A stretch of 64,000 nucleotides of DNA from Arthrobacter sp. B3I9 (GTDB taxonomy: Bacteria; Actinomycetota; Actinomycetes; Actinomycetales; Micrococcaceae): assembly GCF_030816935.1 (NCBI RefSeq), contig NZ_JAUSYO010000001.1, positions 3,658,001 to 3,722,000 of the forward strand, read 5' to 3'. The translations under genes and the position numbers were made by a program. The notes beneath the pieces are model-generated. The model did no database searches and was not told the origin of the DNA. It saw only the letters and a list, made by a program, of their open reading frames with translations. Shown here piece after piece: positions 26,401 through 33,843 of the stretch. How positions within the stretch are numbered: the first letter of the stretch is position 1; the number at the start of each line of letters is the position of its first letter.

Positions 26401-26471
26401 GGTTTAACAAGTCTAGGCGGTGCCACCGACAGCAGCGTCCGCCCCACGGGACATGCCCTCCCCAGCTTAGG

Positions 26472-26506
26472 GCCATTGGACATGCAGCCACTATGTCCAT
26501 CCTTCG
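26472..26506 (+). repeat. 35-bp inverted-repeat element shared with the second repeat cluster
   Basis: The element contains TGGACAT, nine bases, then ATGTCCA, a perfect 7-bp inverted repeat. A copy of equal length and orientation, with most bases identical, occurs at 28397-28431. Both copies are embedded in GGGACATGC-type repeats. Confidence 0.8.
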
Positions 26507-26509
26507 CGG

Positions 26510-26682
26510 CCAAGGATGAGCATGCCCCCCAGACCGGAGCCGAACAATGAGCTTGCCCCACCGGGCTGGGTCCAAGAATGGCATGTCGCACCGGACCGGA
26601 GCCGAACAATGAGCATGTCCCGCGGATGGGCCCAAAACTGAGCATCTCCCCCGCACCGGAGCCGAACAATGAGCATGTCCCG
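26510..26682 (-). repeat. Cluster A: six degenerate 30-bp tandem repeats with a GGGACATGC core
   Basis: The word CCGAACAATGAGCATGTCCC or a variant begins at 26510, 26540, 26572, 26602, 26632 and 26662, giving a period of 30-32 bases. Three of the six also carry the identical 5' extension CCGGAG. The minus-strand core is GGGACATGC. The array fills the gap between the phosphatase-like gene and pcrA. It is not a CRISPR array, because the whole unit is conserved and there are no unique spacers. Confidence 0.85.
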
Positions 26683-26708
26683 CGGGGAAAGGCGCGAAAC
26701 GGCCGCTG

Positions 26709-27527
26709 CTAGACGACGGAGCCGGACTCGAGGGCGGCACGGAGCTCCCGAACAGCCCTCGCGCCTCCGGCCAGGAACCACTCCAGTCCATTGACCCGGA
26801 CGACGTCGACCGCGCCGCCAGCCGCGAAGACCAGCGCCTTGCCGGGAAGCCAGTCCCATTCGGGGCAGCTGTGCTGGAACCAGCAGCCTACCTGCCCGTC
26901 GGCCACGCGGCTGAGGTCGCACGAGCCTGACCCGTTCATCCGCAGCGACGCCGCCGACGTCGCGGCCGCATGCCACGGCATGGCGCACATCGGGTCTGCT
27001 AGCCAGGTGGGATGGATATACGTGGCGGCTCCGAGTTCGGAGAGCGGAGTATCCGCCCTGCTGGAACCGTCGGCGCTCCCGGGCTCGAAGCTGGTCAGCC
27101 GTTCCCCGTTCAGCGTCGTGGCCCGGGCGGTTCCGCCCAGCCAGAGCTTGTCCTCCTCCGGCTGGAAGACCGCGCCGAGCAGCACACCAGAGGAGTCCTT
27201 CAACGCGATCGCGGAACACCAATAGGTCGACCCATGCAGGAAGTTGTAGGTTCCGTCCACCGGGTCGATGACCCACGTGCGTCCACTCGTTCCGGCCACC
27301 GAGGCGCCCTCTTCACCGAGAATGCCGTCATCCGGCCGGCAGCGCCGAAGCTGCTCCAGAACATATGCCTCGGCAGCATGGTCCGCGGCAGTGACAACAT
27401 CCGAGACCGAGGTCTTCTGCTGGCCTTCCAGCCCGGCCTCCCGCATCAGCAATGCCAGCTGTCCGGATTCCCGCACGAGGGCCTCGGCCAATTGATAGTC
27501 GTCCAGGCCGGGGTCGAGATCCGCCAT
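26709..27527 (-). CDS. Inositol-monophosphatase-family protein
   Basis: About 272 residues from the ATG at 27527. A GTG at 27566 is an alternative. The metal-binding motifs of the Mg-dependent, Li-sensitive phosphatase family are present: GILGEEGASV near residue 70, then VIDPVDGTYNFLHGSTYWC. The family dephosphorylates inositol, histidinol or adenosine phosphates. The C-terminal WDxAAG motif is only loosely matched (WDWLPGKALVFAAGG), so the substrate is uncertain. It is divergent from a membrane-protein gene, and the repeats of cluster A lie just past its stop. Confidence 0.87.
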   Translation of the reverse strand: MADLDPGLDDYQLAEALVRESGQLALLMREAGLEGQQKTSVSDVVTAADHAAEAYVLEQLRRCRPDDGILGEEGASVAGTSGRTWVIDPVDGTYNFLHGSTYWCSAIALKDSSGVLLGAVFQPEEDKLWLGGTARATTLNGERLTSFEPGSADGSSRADTPLSELGAATYIHPTWLADPMCAMPWHAAATSAASLRMNGSGSCDLSRVADGQVGCWFQHSCPEWDWLPGKALVFAAGGAVDVVRVNGLEWFLAGGARAVRELRAALESGSVV

Positions 27528-27644
27528 GCTGTGCCGGCCCAGCCGGTGTTTTCCTAGTTCGGTCACGCCTTCCACCCTATCGGCGGCCAGCGGTGGTGAA
27601 CAGGCAAGGCCAGTCAGGACGCTGGGCCGCGCGATAATGTAGCC

Positions 27645-28298
27645 ATGGCCAAAACCCCCGCACAGCGAATCAAGAAGCACGGCGCCAAGGCAGTCGTTCC
27701 GCAGCATGAGCTACCGCCGGTGATCAATCCCAGCACCAAACGGACGCCGCAGAAAGCGCAGAGCAACAGCAATCTGATCCTGATCGCGGGCGTCGTGGCC
27801 AGTCTGTTCCTGTTCTGGTACCTCCACCTGCTCACCCTGAACCAGCTCACCCAGCTTTCCGGCGGCCTGGCCATGCCGGATTCCCTGGTCGGCGGCTTCG
27901 ACCAGCGCTTCGTGGAGCAGCTGCGGACCGCGATGGATCAGGATGCCCGCGGCCAGCTCAATTACGTCCACAAGACGGCGGGCACACTCTTCCCGCTGAT
28001 TTTCGGCTTCAGCTGGCTGCTGTTGATCGGTACGAATGTGGCGCGCAAGTCCTGGCGCTGGGCGCTTTGGGCCATTCCGCTGGTTTTTGCCGCTGTGCGG
28101 CTGTGGGGCAATGCGACCATAGACGCCATGATGTCCGCCGAGACCGTCGACGCCGGCCAGGTGGCTCTCGCGTCCGGCCTCACCGTGGCCGGTTGGGTGC
28201 TACTGCTGCTCAGCCTCCTGGCCGGCGCCGCTGCGGTGTTCCTCGGCCGGAAGCCCGCGCCGTCCGCTGCCCAACCCGCGGGACATGCCCACCCGTAG
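27645..28298 (+). CDS. Four-helix membrane protein of unknown function
   Basis: 217 residues: a basic cytoplasmic N-terminus of about 45 residues, then four membrane helices near residues 46-66, 112-132, 140-158 and 178-200. Between helices 1 and 2 lies a soluble loop of about 45 residues with many charges. I do not recognise the family. The last residues (PAGHAHP) and the stop codon are encoded by the first unit of repeat cluster B, so the array has shaped the C-terminus. It is divergent from the inositol-phosphatase-like gene. Confidence 0.8.
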   Translation: MAKTPAQRIKKHGAKAVVPQHELPPVINPSTKRTPQKAQSNSNLILIAGVVASLFLFWYLHLLTLNQLTQLSGGLAMPDSLVGGFDQRFVEQLRTAMDQDARGQLNYVHKTAGTLFPLIFGFSWLLLIGTNVARKSWRWALWAIPLVFAAVRLWGNATIDAMMSAETVDAGQVALASGLTVAGWVLLLLSLLAGAAAVFLGRKPAPSAAQPAGHAHP

Positions 28299-28515
28299 CG
28301 CCACCACCACGGGACATGCCACCAGTAGCGCCACCACCACGGGACATGCCCACTCGTAGCAGTCAGCACCACGGGACATGCACAGTCCTTGTCCTCGCCA
28401 CTGGACATTATCCCGCTATGTCCATTCTTGGTGGGTTCCGGGGGGCATGTCCCCGTGGCGTAGCACCGCCCGGAGGACATGTCCATCCGTAGCGTCTGAG
28501 AGTGGGCATGTCCCC
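28280..28515 (+). repeat. Cluster B: eight degenerate repeats of about 30 bp with a GGGACATGC core
   Basis: Core words begin at 28280, 28311, 28341, 28373, 28403, 28443, 28475 and 28505. The period is 30-32 bases except one step of 40. Early units read GGGACATGCCCACCCGTAGC plus CGCCACCAC. Later ones invert the core to GGGCATGTCCCC. GGACATGTCC at 28475-28484 is a perfect palindrome. The array lies between convergent genes. Confidence 0.88.
28397..28431 (+). repeat. Second copy of the 35-bp inverted-repeat element
   Basis: It has the same TGGACAT-9-ATGTCCA inverted repeat as 26472-26506, in the same orientation and length. Differences are limited mainly to the 7-base centre. It is nested within repeat cluster B. 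Confidence 0.8.
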
Positions 28516-28561
28516 GCCTCGAAAGGGGCAGGCCCCGCCAAGAGAACGGGCCTAGCGGAGA

Positions 28562-29587
28562 TCAGCCCTCGGTAGAGAGGAGGTCCCTGGCCTGCGCAGC
28601 GCGTTGCTGGGCTCCGGCCGCTTCAAAGTGTTCGGCGGCATGTAGCAGATGGTCCCGCGCCGCGTCGCGGTTGCCTATCTTCAAGTGCGCACGGCCCAGC
28701 AGAAGACAGGCCTCGCCAAGGATTTGGGGTGACGGCTTATCCGGGTCCGCACGAATCTGGTCCAGAAGATCAATTGCTGCCTGCGCCTCTCCCGCCAGGA
28801 AGTTCCAGTGGGCCCGGTTCAGCTTCATCAGCAGGTAGTCGTTGGAACTTCCGCCGATGATGTCCGTGGCCAGCTCCGCACGTTCAATGCAGCGCAGGGT
28901 GTCCGCGTCGGCTACATCGGCCGCCAGCCGCATAGCCGCCGAGGCCTTGTTGAATTTTGCCCAGATATCGAGGTTTCTGGCGGGCGAAAGGGTTGCCGCG
29001 GCGAGCTCGTGGTAGTGCAGGCCTTCTTCCACCTTGTTGTAAAGGAAGGCGACGTTGCCGATGACCCAGTAGCCCTTGCCGGCCAGCTGATCGTCGACCT
29101 CTGTCTCGATAGCATCGGCCAAGCCGAGGCTTTCCGTCCAGGCCTCCTCCAGCCTCCCGCTGTCAGCCAACGCAGCGATTAGGGCCTGGCGCGCCTTCAC
29201 ATTCGTTTCGATCTCATTCTCGTCTGCGACCAGTGCCACCGCAGCGCGCGCCGCATCTGCGGCCTCTTCCAACGCACCCTCGCCTTGGCGGGCCATGGCC
29301 AGAAGGATGTATGCCTGGGCTTGGACGTGTGGTGCGTTGGTTGCAGCATGACCGCCGACCAGCGACGCTGCTATCGCTGCACAGGCAGCGAAATCCCCGG
29401 CGTCGAGGAGATTTTCTGCCTGCAGGAACGTCATCTTCCACCAGGAGTCCGCGTCTCCTTCGCTGAGGGCAATTTCCGCGGCACTGTGCGCGCTGACGGC
29501 TGCGTCGCTGAAGGCATGATTGGTCCGGTGCTCATAGGCCTGCAGTTCGGCGGTCGCGTAAAGCGGTGAAACGGTGTTCCTTGGCAT
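28562..29587 (-). CDS. TPR-type helical repeat protein without a DNA-binding domain
   Basis: 341 residues, nearly all alpha-helical. Paired helices of about 34 residues with small residues at TPR positions recur, for example EALEEAADAARAAVALVAD, VEEGLHYHELAAATL and LLGRAHLKIGNRDAARDHL. There is no HTH, signal peptide or membrane segment, so it is a cytoplasmic scaffold or peptide-binding protein. GATAAT lies seven bases before the ATG and there is no ribosome-binding site, which suggests a leaderless mRNA. It is divergent from a gene for a short secreted peptide, recalling Rap/Phr-type pairs in Firmicutes. That link is my inference. Confidence 0.8.
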   Translation of the reverse strand: MPRNTVSPLYATAELQAYEHRTNHAFSDAAVSAHSAAEIALSEGDADSWWKMTFLQAENLLDAGDFAACAAIAASLVGGHAATNAPHVQAQAYILLAMARQGEGALEEAADAARAAVALVADENEIETNVKARQALIAALADSGRLEEAWTESLGLADAIETEVDDQLAGKGYWVIGNVAFLYNKVEEGLHYHELAAATLSPARNLDIWAKFNKASAAMRLAADVADADTLRCIERAELATDIIGGSSNDYLLMKLNRAHWNFLAGEAQAAIDLLDQIRADPDKPSPQILGEACLLLGRAHLKIGNRDAARDHLLHAAEHFEAAGAQQRAAQARDLLSTEG

Positions 29588-29593
29588 GGGTCA

Positions 29594-29599
29594 ATTATC
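29594..29599 (-). promoter_or_regulatory. Candidate -10 box for a leaderless TPR-protein mRNA
   Basis: Minus-strand GATAAT (29599 to 29594) ends seven bases before the ATG, so transcription would start at or next to the start codon. The -35 region is weak (TTCATT, 18 bases upstream). The absence of any ribosome-binding sequence fits a leaderless transcript. Confidence 0.4.
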
Positions 29600-29731
29600 C
29601 GTCGTGCTAGAAGCGGAAATGAACAAAGCCCGCAAGCAGGAACAGTGAAGGACTTGCGCAGGACTGGCGCAGCCAACACAGGATCCGGTACAAAGGTCCC
29701 AATTGTTATCAAACAGAAGCGCACCCGCCCC

Positions 29732-29737
29732 TATACT
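29732..29737 (+). promoter_or_regulatory. Candidate -10 box of the secreted-peptide gene
   Basis: TATACT matches the sigma-70 -10 consensus at five of six positions and lies 48 bases before the peptide ATG. No -35 box at ideal spacing is visible (TTGTTA is 23 bases upstream), so an activator may be needed. Confidence 0.4.
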
Positions 29738-29785
29738 GGCGATGTACCCCTAGTCACAGCAGTCACTTACGTATCAGGAGCACTC

Positions 29786-29938
29786 ATGAAGAAATCAGTT
29801 GCAACACTCATCGTCGCCGGTGCACTGGCCGTTGCCGGCCTCTCCGCAACCTCTGCGATCTCCGCTAGCAGCGACAACGCCGGGCAGGGCTCTGTTCAGG
29901 CTGTTAACTGGTGGCCGAACTCGACTCCGAAGAACTAA
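29786..29938 (+). CDS. 50-residue secreted peptide with Trp-Trp motif, candidate signalling peptide
   Basis: The ATG has AGGAG seven bases upstream and the gene ends at a strong terminator, so it is a real single-gene transcript. Residues 1-3 are basic, 4-20 are hydrophobic, and small residues at 21-27 suit signal peptidase cleavage. The predicted mature part is about 23 residues: SSDNAGQGSVQAV, then NWWPNSTPKN. The adjacent tryptophans recall the WW motif of streptococcal XIP pheromones, which bind TPR-containing ComR. The neighbouring divergent gene encodes a TPR protein. A longer 97-residue reading from 29645 has no ribosome site and crosses the promoter. Confidence 0.75.
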   Translation: MKKSVATLIVAGALAVAGLSATSAISASSDNAGQGSVQAVNWWPNSTPKN

Positions 29939-29956
29939 CTGACGGAGCAAGCCGCG

Positions 29957-29998
29957 ACGGCGGGTACCGGGCCATTGGGTCCGGTACCCGCCGTTTTT
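29957..29998 (+). terminator. Strong Rho-independent terminator of the peptide gene
   Basis: Perfect 14-bp arms (29957-29970 ACGGCGGGTACCGG and 29981-29994) surround a 10-base loop and run straight into five T residues, then GCTTT. It also lies downstream of the convergent GGDEF-EAL gene. Confidence 0.92.
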
Positions 29999-30047
29999 GC
30001 TTTACTCCCGAACGAACACCGGCCGCCGGATGAGCGGACCGGCGGCG

Positions 30048-31571
30048 CTACCGCGCTTCGCTGATCATTTCCGCCAGTCTCGACGCCGGAACGGGCCGGC
30101 CGAAATAATAGCCTTGCCCGCTGGCGCAACCCAGCCGCGCCAGCTCTGAGGCCTGCTCTGCAGTCTCGATACCTTCGGCGACGGCCTTGAGCCCGCAGGC
30201 GTGAATGAGGTGGAGCACTGCCTCGACGAAGTTCCCCTGTTCCTCGTCACCGCCCAGCCCGTCGATCAGGCTGCGGTCGATCTTCACGACGTTGACGGGC
30301 AGCTTGCGCAGGTAGCTGATCGAGGAATAGCCGGTGCCGAAGTCGTCGATCTCCAGCTGAACCCCTAGCCGCCGGAGTCCGCTCAGGGAGTATCTGTCGA
30401 CGTCACCGCCGTTCACGGCCATGGACTCTGTCAGCTCCACGACGAGATTCGCAGCGTCAACCCCCGTTTCACGGAGGATGTCACGGACGTGTTCAATCAG
30501 GTCCAGATCTTGCAGCTCGGTTGTCGAGATGTTGACCCGTACGTTGAAGGTCGGATCCAGGTCCAGCTCCCGCTGCCAGTCCCGCAGCTGACGCACGGCG
30601 TTCTTCAGAACCCAGTGGCCGAGATCCAGGATCATGCCCGTCTCTTCGGCCAGCGGAATGAACTGGTCGGGCATGAGCAGGCCCCGGCTCGGGTGGTTCC
30701 ACCTCACTAGAGCCTCAACGCCTTCCATGCGGCCGGTCGCAAGCTCCACCACGGGCTGATAGTGCAGGGTGAGCTGGTCCTCGCGGATCGCTTCGCGCAT
30801 CTCACTGATCATCACGCTCTGAAGCCGGCGGGCATGCAACAGCGCGGGTTCGAACACCTTGACGCTGCTCTGCGGCTGGGCCTTGGCCGCATACATGGCG
30901 GTGTCGGCTTCCATCACCAGATCGTCAACCGACTGCCCGGGCTCGGCAACACGCACCCCGATGCTCGTGCCGCAGGTGATCCGGAGATCACCGACGTCGA
31001 CGGTCTCGCTGAGCGCTTTGAGAATCCTGTTGGCTACCCGGCGCGCCCGGACGAGGGTGGATTTGGGAAGCATGACGGCGAACTCGTCGCCGCCGAGGCG
31101 GGCCACGGTATCCGTCTCCCGTACCGAGTCCTGCAACCGTTTGGCAATAACCCGGAGGACGTCATCTCCCGCGCTGTGTCCCAGCGAGTCGTTGATGCCC
31201 TTGAACGAATCCAGATCGAGGATCAGCAGCGCCGGCGGCATTTCGCCCCGCGAGGTTTCCGCCAGGGCGTGGCTCAGCGCCGAGTTGAGGGCCGTCCGGT
31301 TGGCTAACTGCGTCAGCGGGTCGGTCAGCGCCATCCGCTCCAGCTCGACCTGGGCTTGGCGGAGCATCGCGGTGCGGCTCTCGACGCGCTCTTCCAGTTC
31401 CTGGTAGATGGTCTGCAGGTCGTCGGCCATCAGGTTGATGCCGGCGATGACGGCAGCGATGTCGTCGCGCGCTCCGGAGTGCGGGATCCTGGTGCTCAGG
31501 TCACCGCCGGCAATCCGGACAATACCCTCGACCAGGGCGTGCAGCCTGGGGTCAGGAGGATCAGTGCTCAC
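30048..31571 (-). CDS. Cyclic-di-GMP GGDEF-EAL dual-domain protein
   Basis: 507 residues. The N-terminus resembles a HAMP-like helical segment (residues 10-60) and a coiled coil, with no membrane helix. The diguanylate cyclase domain has the intact site RLGGDEFAVML, preceded five residues earlier by RETD, a good inhibitory I-site. The phosphodiesterase domain has EGVEALVRW, DDFGTGYSSISYL and GQGYYFGRP, so both activities could be functional. It should set cellular c-di-GMP. The GTG start overlaps the end of the STAS-like gene by 11 bases, so input may come from that protein. Confidence 0.93.
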   Translation of the reverse strand: MSTDPPDPRLHALVEGIVRIAGGDLSTRIPHSGARDDIAAVIAGINLMADDLQTIYQELEERVESRTAMLRQAQVELERMALTDPLTQLANRTALNSALSHALAETSRGEMPPALLILDLDSFKGINDSLGHSAGDDVLRVIAKRLQDSVRETDTVARLGGDEFAVMLPKSTLVRARRVANRILKALSETVDVGDLRITCGTSIGVRVAEPGQSVDDLVMEADTAMYAAKAQPQSSVKVFEPALLHARRLQSVMISEMREAIREDQLTLHYQPVVELATGRMEGVEALVRWNHPSRGLLMPDQFIPLAEETGMILDLGHWVLKNAVRQLRDWQRELDLDPTFNVRVNISTTELQDLDLIEHVRDILRETGVDAANLVVELTESMAVNGGDVDRYSLSGLRRLGVQLEIDDFGTGYSSISYLRKLPVNVVKIDRSLIDGLGGDEEQGNFVEAVLHLIHACGLKAVAEGIETAEQASELARLGCASGQGYYFGRPVPASRLAEMISEAR

Positions 31572-32022
31572 TCGCGTATTGCCCTAACCACTCGACAGCC
31601 GCTGCCTCCGACGTGAAGAACTGCGCAGGGACCTTCTCGGTTTTGGAGCGCAACAAGTAGTGGGCAATGACGCGGTCCACCGGGGTTTCACCCACCAGTG
31701 CGAAGGCGGAAGCGGCGATTGATGAAACGTAAACCTGCCGCGCCTCGACGCTGACGCCAAGCACTCCGGTGATGACGACCACTACCGGCACTCGCCTGCC
31801 ATTCGCGAGGGCACGGACGGCGGCCCCGGCAGCCCGCGCCTCGGCTCCCGCGATTTCCTCGTTCGGAGGCAGGGTGATTTGGATCATTCCGTTTTCCAGC
31901 GGGCGCACTCCGATGGGAGCAGCCTCACCGGACGCGGCATCGGGGGTACGGGCAGGGGCGACGGCGGACGCCGTGCGGTTGGGGAGGCGTTCTTCGGGCG
32001 TGGCCAGCGCTTCAACGGTCAT
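31561..32022 (-). CDS. STAS/SpoIIAA-like protein of unknown function
   Basis: 153 residues. A disordered Ala/Pro-rich N-terminus of 40 residues precedes an alpha/beta domain (ENGMIQITLPPNEEIAGAEA, VPVVVVITGVLGVSVEARQV, EWLGQYASEH) of the SpoIIAA/STAS-like type seen in actinobacteria. The conserved phospho-acceptor Ser of anti-sigma antagonists is not obvious. It overlaps the GGDEF-EAL gene by 11 bases, so the two proteins are made together and probably interact. The family call is from pattern recognition only. Confidence 0.7.
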   Translation of the reverse strand: MTVEALATPEERLPNRTASAVAPARTPDAASGEAAPIGVRPLENGMIQITLPPNEEIAGAEARAAGAAVRALANGRRVPVVVVITGVLGVSVEARQVYVSSIAASAFALVGETPVDRVIAHYLLRSKTEKVPAQFFTSEAAAVEWLGQYASEH

Positions 32023-32162
32023 CGGACGGGACCCCGCCAGGCTCGCCTGCGGGAGGCAACCACTGCATCAAAACGCGGCGAGGCTAGCTGATCAAACATT
32101 CGTCCCCATAGACTACAAAATCGGCAACCCGGCATGCACGGACAGACAGCTCGCGCACGAGC

Positions 32163-32180
32163 CACCGGAACGTTCCGGTG
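32163..32180. promoter_or_regulatory. 18-bp perfect palindrome between the DUF998 and STAS-like genes
   Basis: CACCGGAACGTTCCGGTG is fully symmetric. It lies 140 bases upstream of the STAS-like start and 66 bases downstream of the DUF998 stop, both on the minus strand. It could be an operator for the c-di-GMP operon or part of a terminator. The absence of a T run favours an operator. Confidence 0.45.
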
Positions 32181-32245
32181 AGTGCCCTCATGATAATGCA
32201 GACCCGCTCACTTCGAAGACACAAACACCAAGGGTTGCGCAGTCG

Positions 32246-33001
32246 TCACCCGGCGGCCCGCGTTACAACCGCACTCCGCACGCGCTGGGCGACCACCAAA
32301 CCTCCCGCTGCCATGCCGATCGTGATCGGGTACCCCATCAGCCGCTCCAGGGTCCCCGGTTCCGGCACTGCCATTCCGGTCACTCCGGCCGTGATGAGTG
32401 CTCCGAGGGTCACCCCGCCGCAAACGAGGATGAACCAGCCCAGCGGGGTCTGCCGAACCCAAAGCCAGCCCAGGAGCAACAGGGACAGTGCCCCCGCCAC
32501 GAAATACGTTACTGCCCCTGCCTCGTGCCAGCCGGACCCCACATCCTCCGGCACCAGGCCCACAACAACGGTGCCGGCCCCCGCGGTGAAACTGGACAGC
32601 CGTGCGCCTAGGGCAACGCGCGACGGCGAGCGCCGGCCGGCGCGCCGCTGGATCATGACGCCGCTCCGCGCAGCAACGCACAGCAGGGCCGAGCTCAGCA
32701 GCAGCGCCCCGACCATCATCCCGACGCCCTGCACCACGAACGAGGCGTTCATCAGCAGGTGGGCCGGGGAGCACACGTCACGGCCGTCGAACACGCCGCA
32801 GTTCAGGGCGCCAAGATCGCTGATGTAGCCCGTCCGGCGGCTGTAGGGTTGCCGGCCCGCCCACGCCCCGATCACGGCCGACTCGGCCACGAAATACTGG
32901 AGCACGCTGAGCAGGGCGAGGGCTCCGACATAAAACCTGGTGGTAGCCACATCGGGGATGTACAGAACGTCTTCCGGTGCGGCCGGAGCTGGGGCTGTCA
33001 T
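32246..33001 (-). CDS. DUF998 family membrane protein
   Basis: 251 residues from the ATG at 33001. The longer reading adds a non-conserved, proline-rich leader. Six hydrophobic helices are predicted, and RRTGYISDLGALNCGVFDGR is the conserved DUF998 segment that follows helix 1. The family is widespread in actinobacteria and archaea, sits in the cytoplasmic membrane and has no established function. It appears monocistronic. Confidence 0.87.
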   Translation of the reverse strand: MTAPAPAAPEDVLYIPDVATTRFYVGALALLSVLQYFVAESAVIGAWAGRQPYSRRTGYISDLGALNCGVFDGRDVCSPAHLLMNASFVVQGVGMMVGALLLSSALLCVAARSGVMIQRRAGRRSPSRVALGARLSSFTAGAGTVVVGLVPEDVGSGWHEAGAVTYFVAGALSLLLLGWLWVRQTPLGWFILVCGGVTLGALITAGVTGMAVPEPGTLERLMGYPITIGMAAGGLVVAQRVRSAVVTRAAG

Positions 33002-33219
33002 GCCAAGAGCGTAGTACGGCGTCCACCCTGGTGTGCTTGAGCGTGGTTCTGGTGGCAGTTTGGGGTGTGCTGGCCTGTTGGTCCCGAACCGTTGCCTCCA
33101 TCCGTCTCCGCACAAGTACCGCCAGGTTTTGAAGGACCAGGAGACCAGTGACGGGCCGGCCCGGAACCGCTAGGATGCGCATACGCGAGACGCCCCCGAG
33201 GAGCCAGAAGGTGGGACCA

Positions 33220-33642
33220 ATGCAGCTTGACGAGGTTATCGACCAGTTTCATCAAGCGTTGAATGACTTTGCTAGAGGCGACCCGGAGCCCGTCAAGGCC
33301 ATGTTTTCCCACAGCGGAGATGTCTCTCTTGCTAATCCCTGGGGCCCGCCGGTGGTGGGCCGGGAGCGAGTATCGGGAGCCCTCGAATCAGCGGCGGCAC
33401 GATTCAAAGATGGACGCGTCACGGCTATTGATGCCCTCACCAAGCACGTCACTACAGATCTCGCCTGTTTTTTGGACATGGAACACTGGCAAGCCAAGGT
33501 CGGAGGGGGCGATGAAGCGTCGCCATTTGACCTGCGGGTTACAAGCATTTACCGGCTCGAAGGGAACCGTTGGGCACTTGTGCACCGCCACGCGGATCCG
33601 ATCACCACGCCGAAGGCCCCGGACGCCGTTTTAGGACATTGA
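33220..33642 (+). CDS. NTF2-like/SnoaL-type fold protein (DUF4440-like)
   Basis: 140 residues from the ATG at 33220, with AAGGTGG six bases upstream. The cone-shaped NTF2 fold is suggested by QFHQALNDFARGDPEPVKAM, the loop WGPPVVGRERV and the closing strands FDLRVTSIYRLEGNRWALVH. Such proteins are ketosteroid-isomerase-like enzymes or ligand-binding proteins. There is no signal peptide, and a catalytic role cannot be assigned. The longer reading from 33148 lacks a ribosome site. Confidence 0.83.
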   Translation: MQLDEVIDQFHQALNDFARGDPEPVKAMFSHSGDVSLANPWGPPVVGRERVSGALESAAARFKDGRVTAIDALTKHVTTDLACFLDMEHWQAKVGGGDEASPFDLRVTSIYRLEGNRWALVHRHADPITTPKAPDAVLGH

Positions 33643-33769
33643 CACCGGAATCAGGCGATGGATGCGGCGTGGCCCTCCCAAGCACGTTGACGAAAACCCT
33701 AGGGGCACCTTGTATGCTTATATCCGTGTCCGAACGGGGCCGGCCAACGGCCGACCAGCGCGGACGCCC

Positions 33770-33842
33770 GCCCTCGTAGCTCAGTGGATAGAGCACGGCT
33801 CTCCTAAAGCCGGTGTCGTTGGTTCGATTCCAATCGAGGGCA
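33770..33842 (+). tRNA. tRNA-Arg (anticodon CCU)
   Basis: A 73-base cloverleaf. Acceptor arms GCCCTCG and CGAGGGC pair perfectly. The D arm is GCTC/GAGC, the anticodon stem CGGCT/AGCCG encloses CTCCTAA with anticodon CCT, and the T arm is GTTGG-TTCGATT-CCAAT. The discriminator base is A and no CCA is encoded. It reads AGG codons, which are rare in GC-rich genomes. TATGCT at 33713-33718 is a possible -10 box. Confidence 0.97.
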
Positions 33843-33843
33843 C

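Noticed and set aside
26510..28515. A CRISPR array in either repeat cluster
   Set aside because: The full unit is conserved, with no identical repeats separated by unique spacers, and no cas genes are nearby.
29645..29785. An N-terminal extension of the secreted peptide giving 97 residues
   Set aside because: It would cover the promoter, lacks a ribosome site and hides the signal peptide inside the protein.
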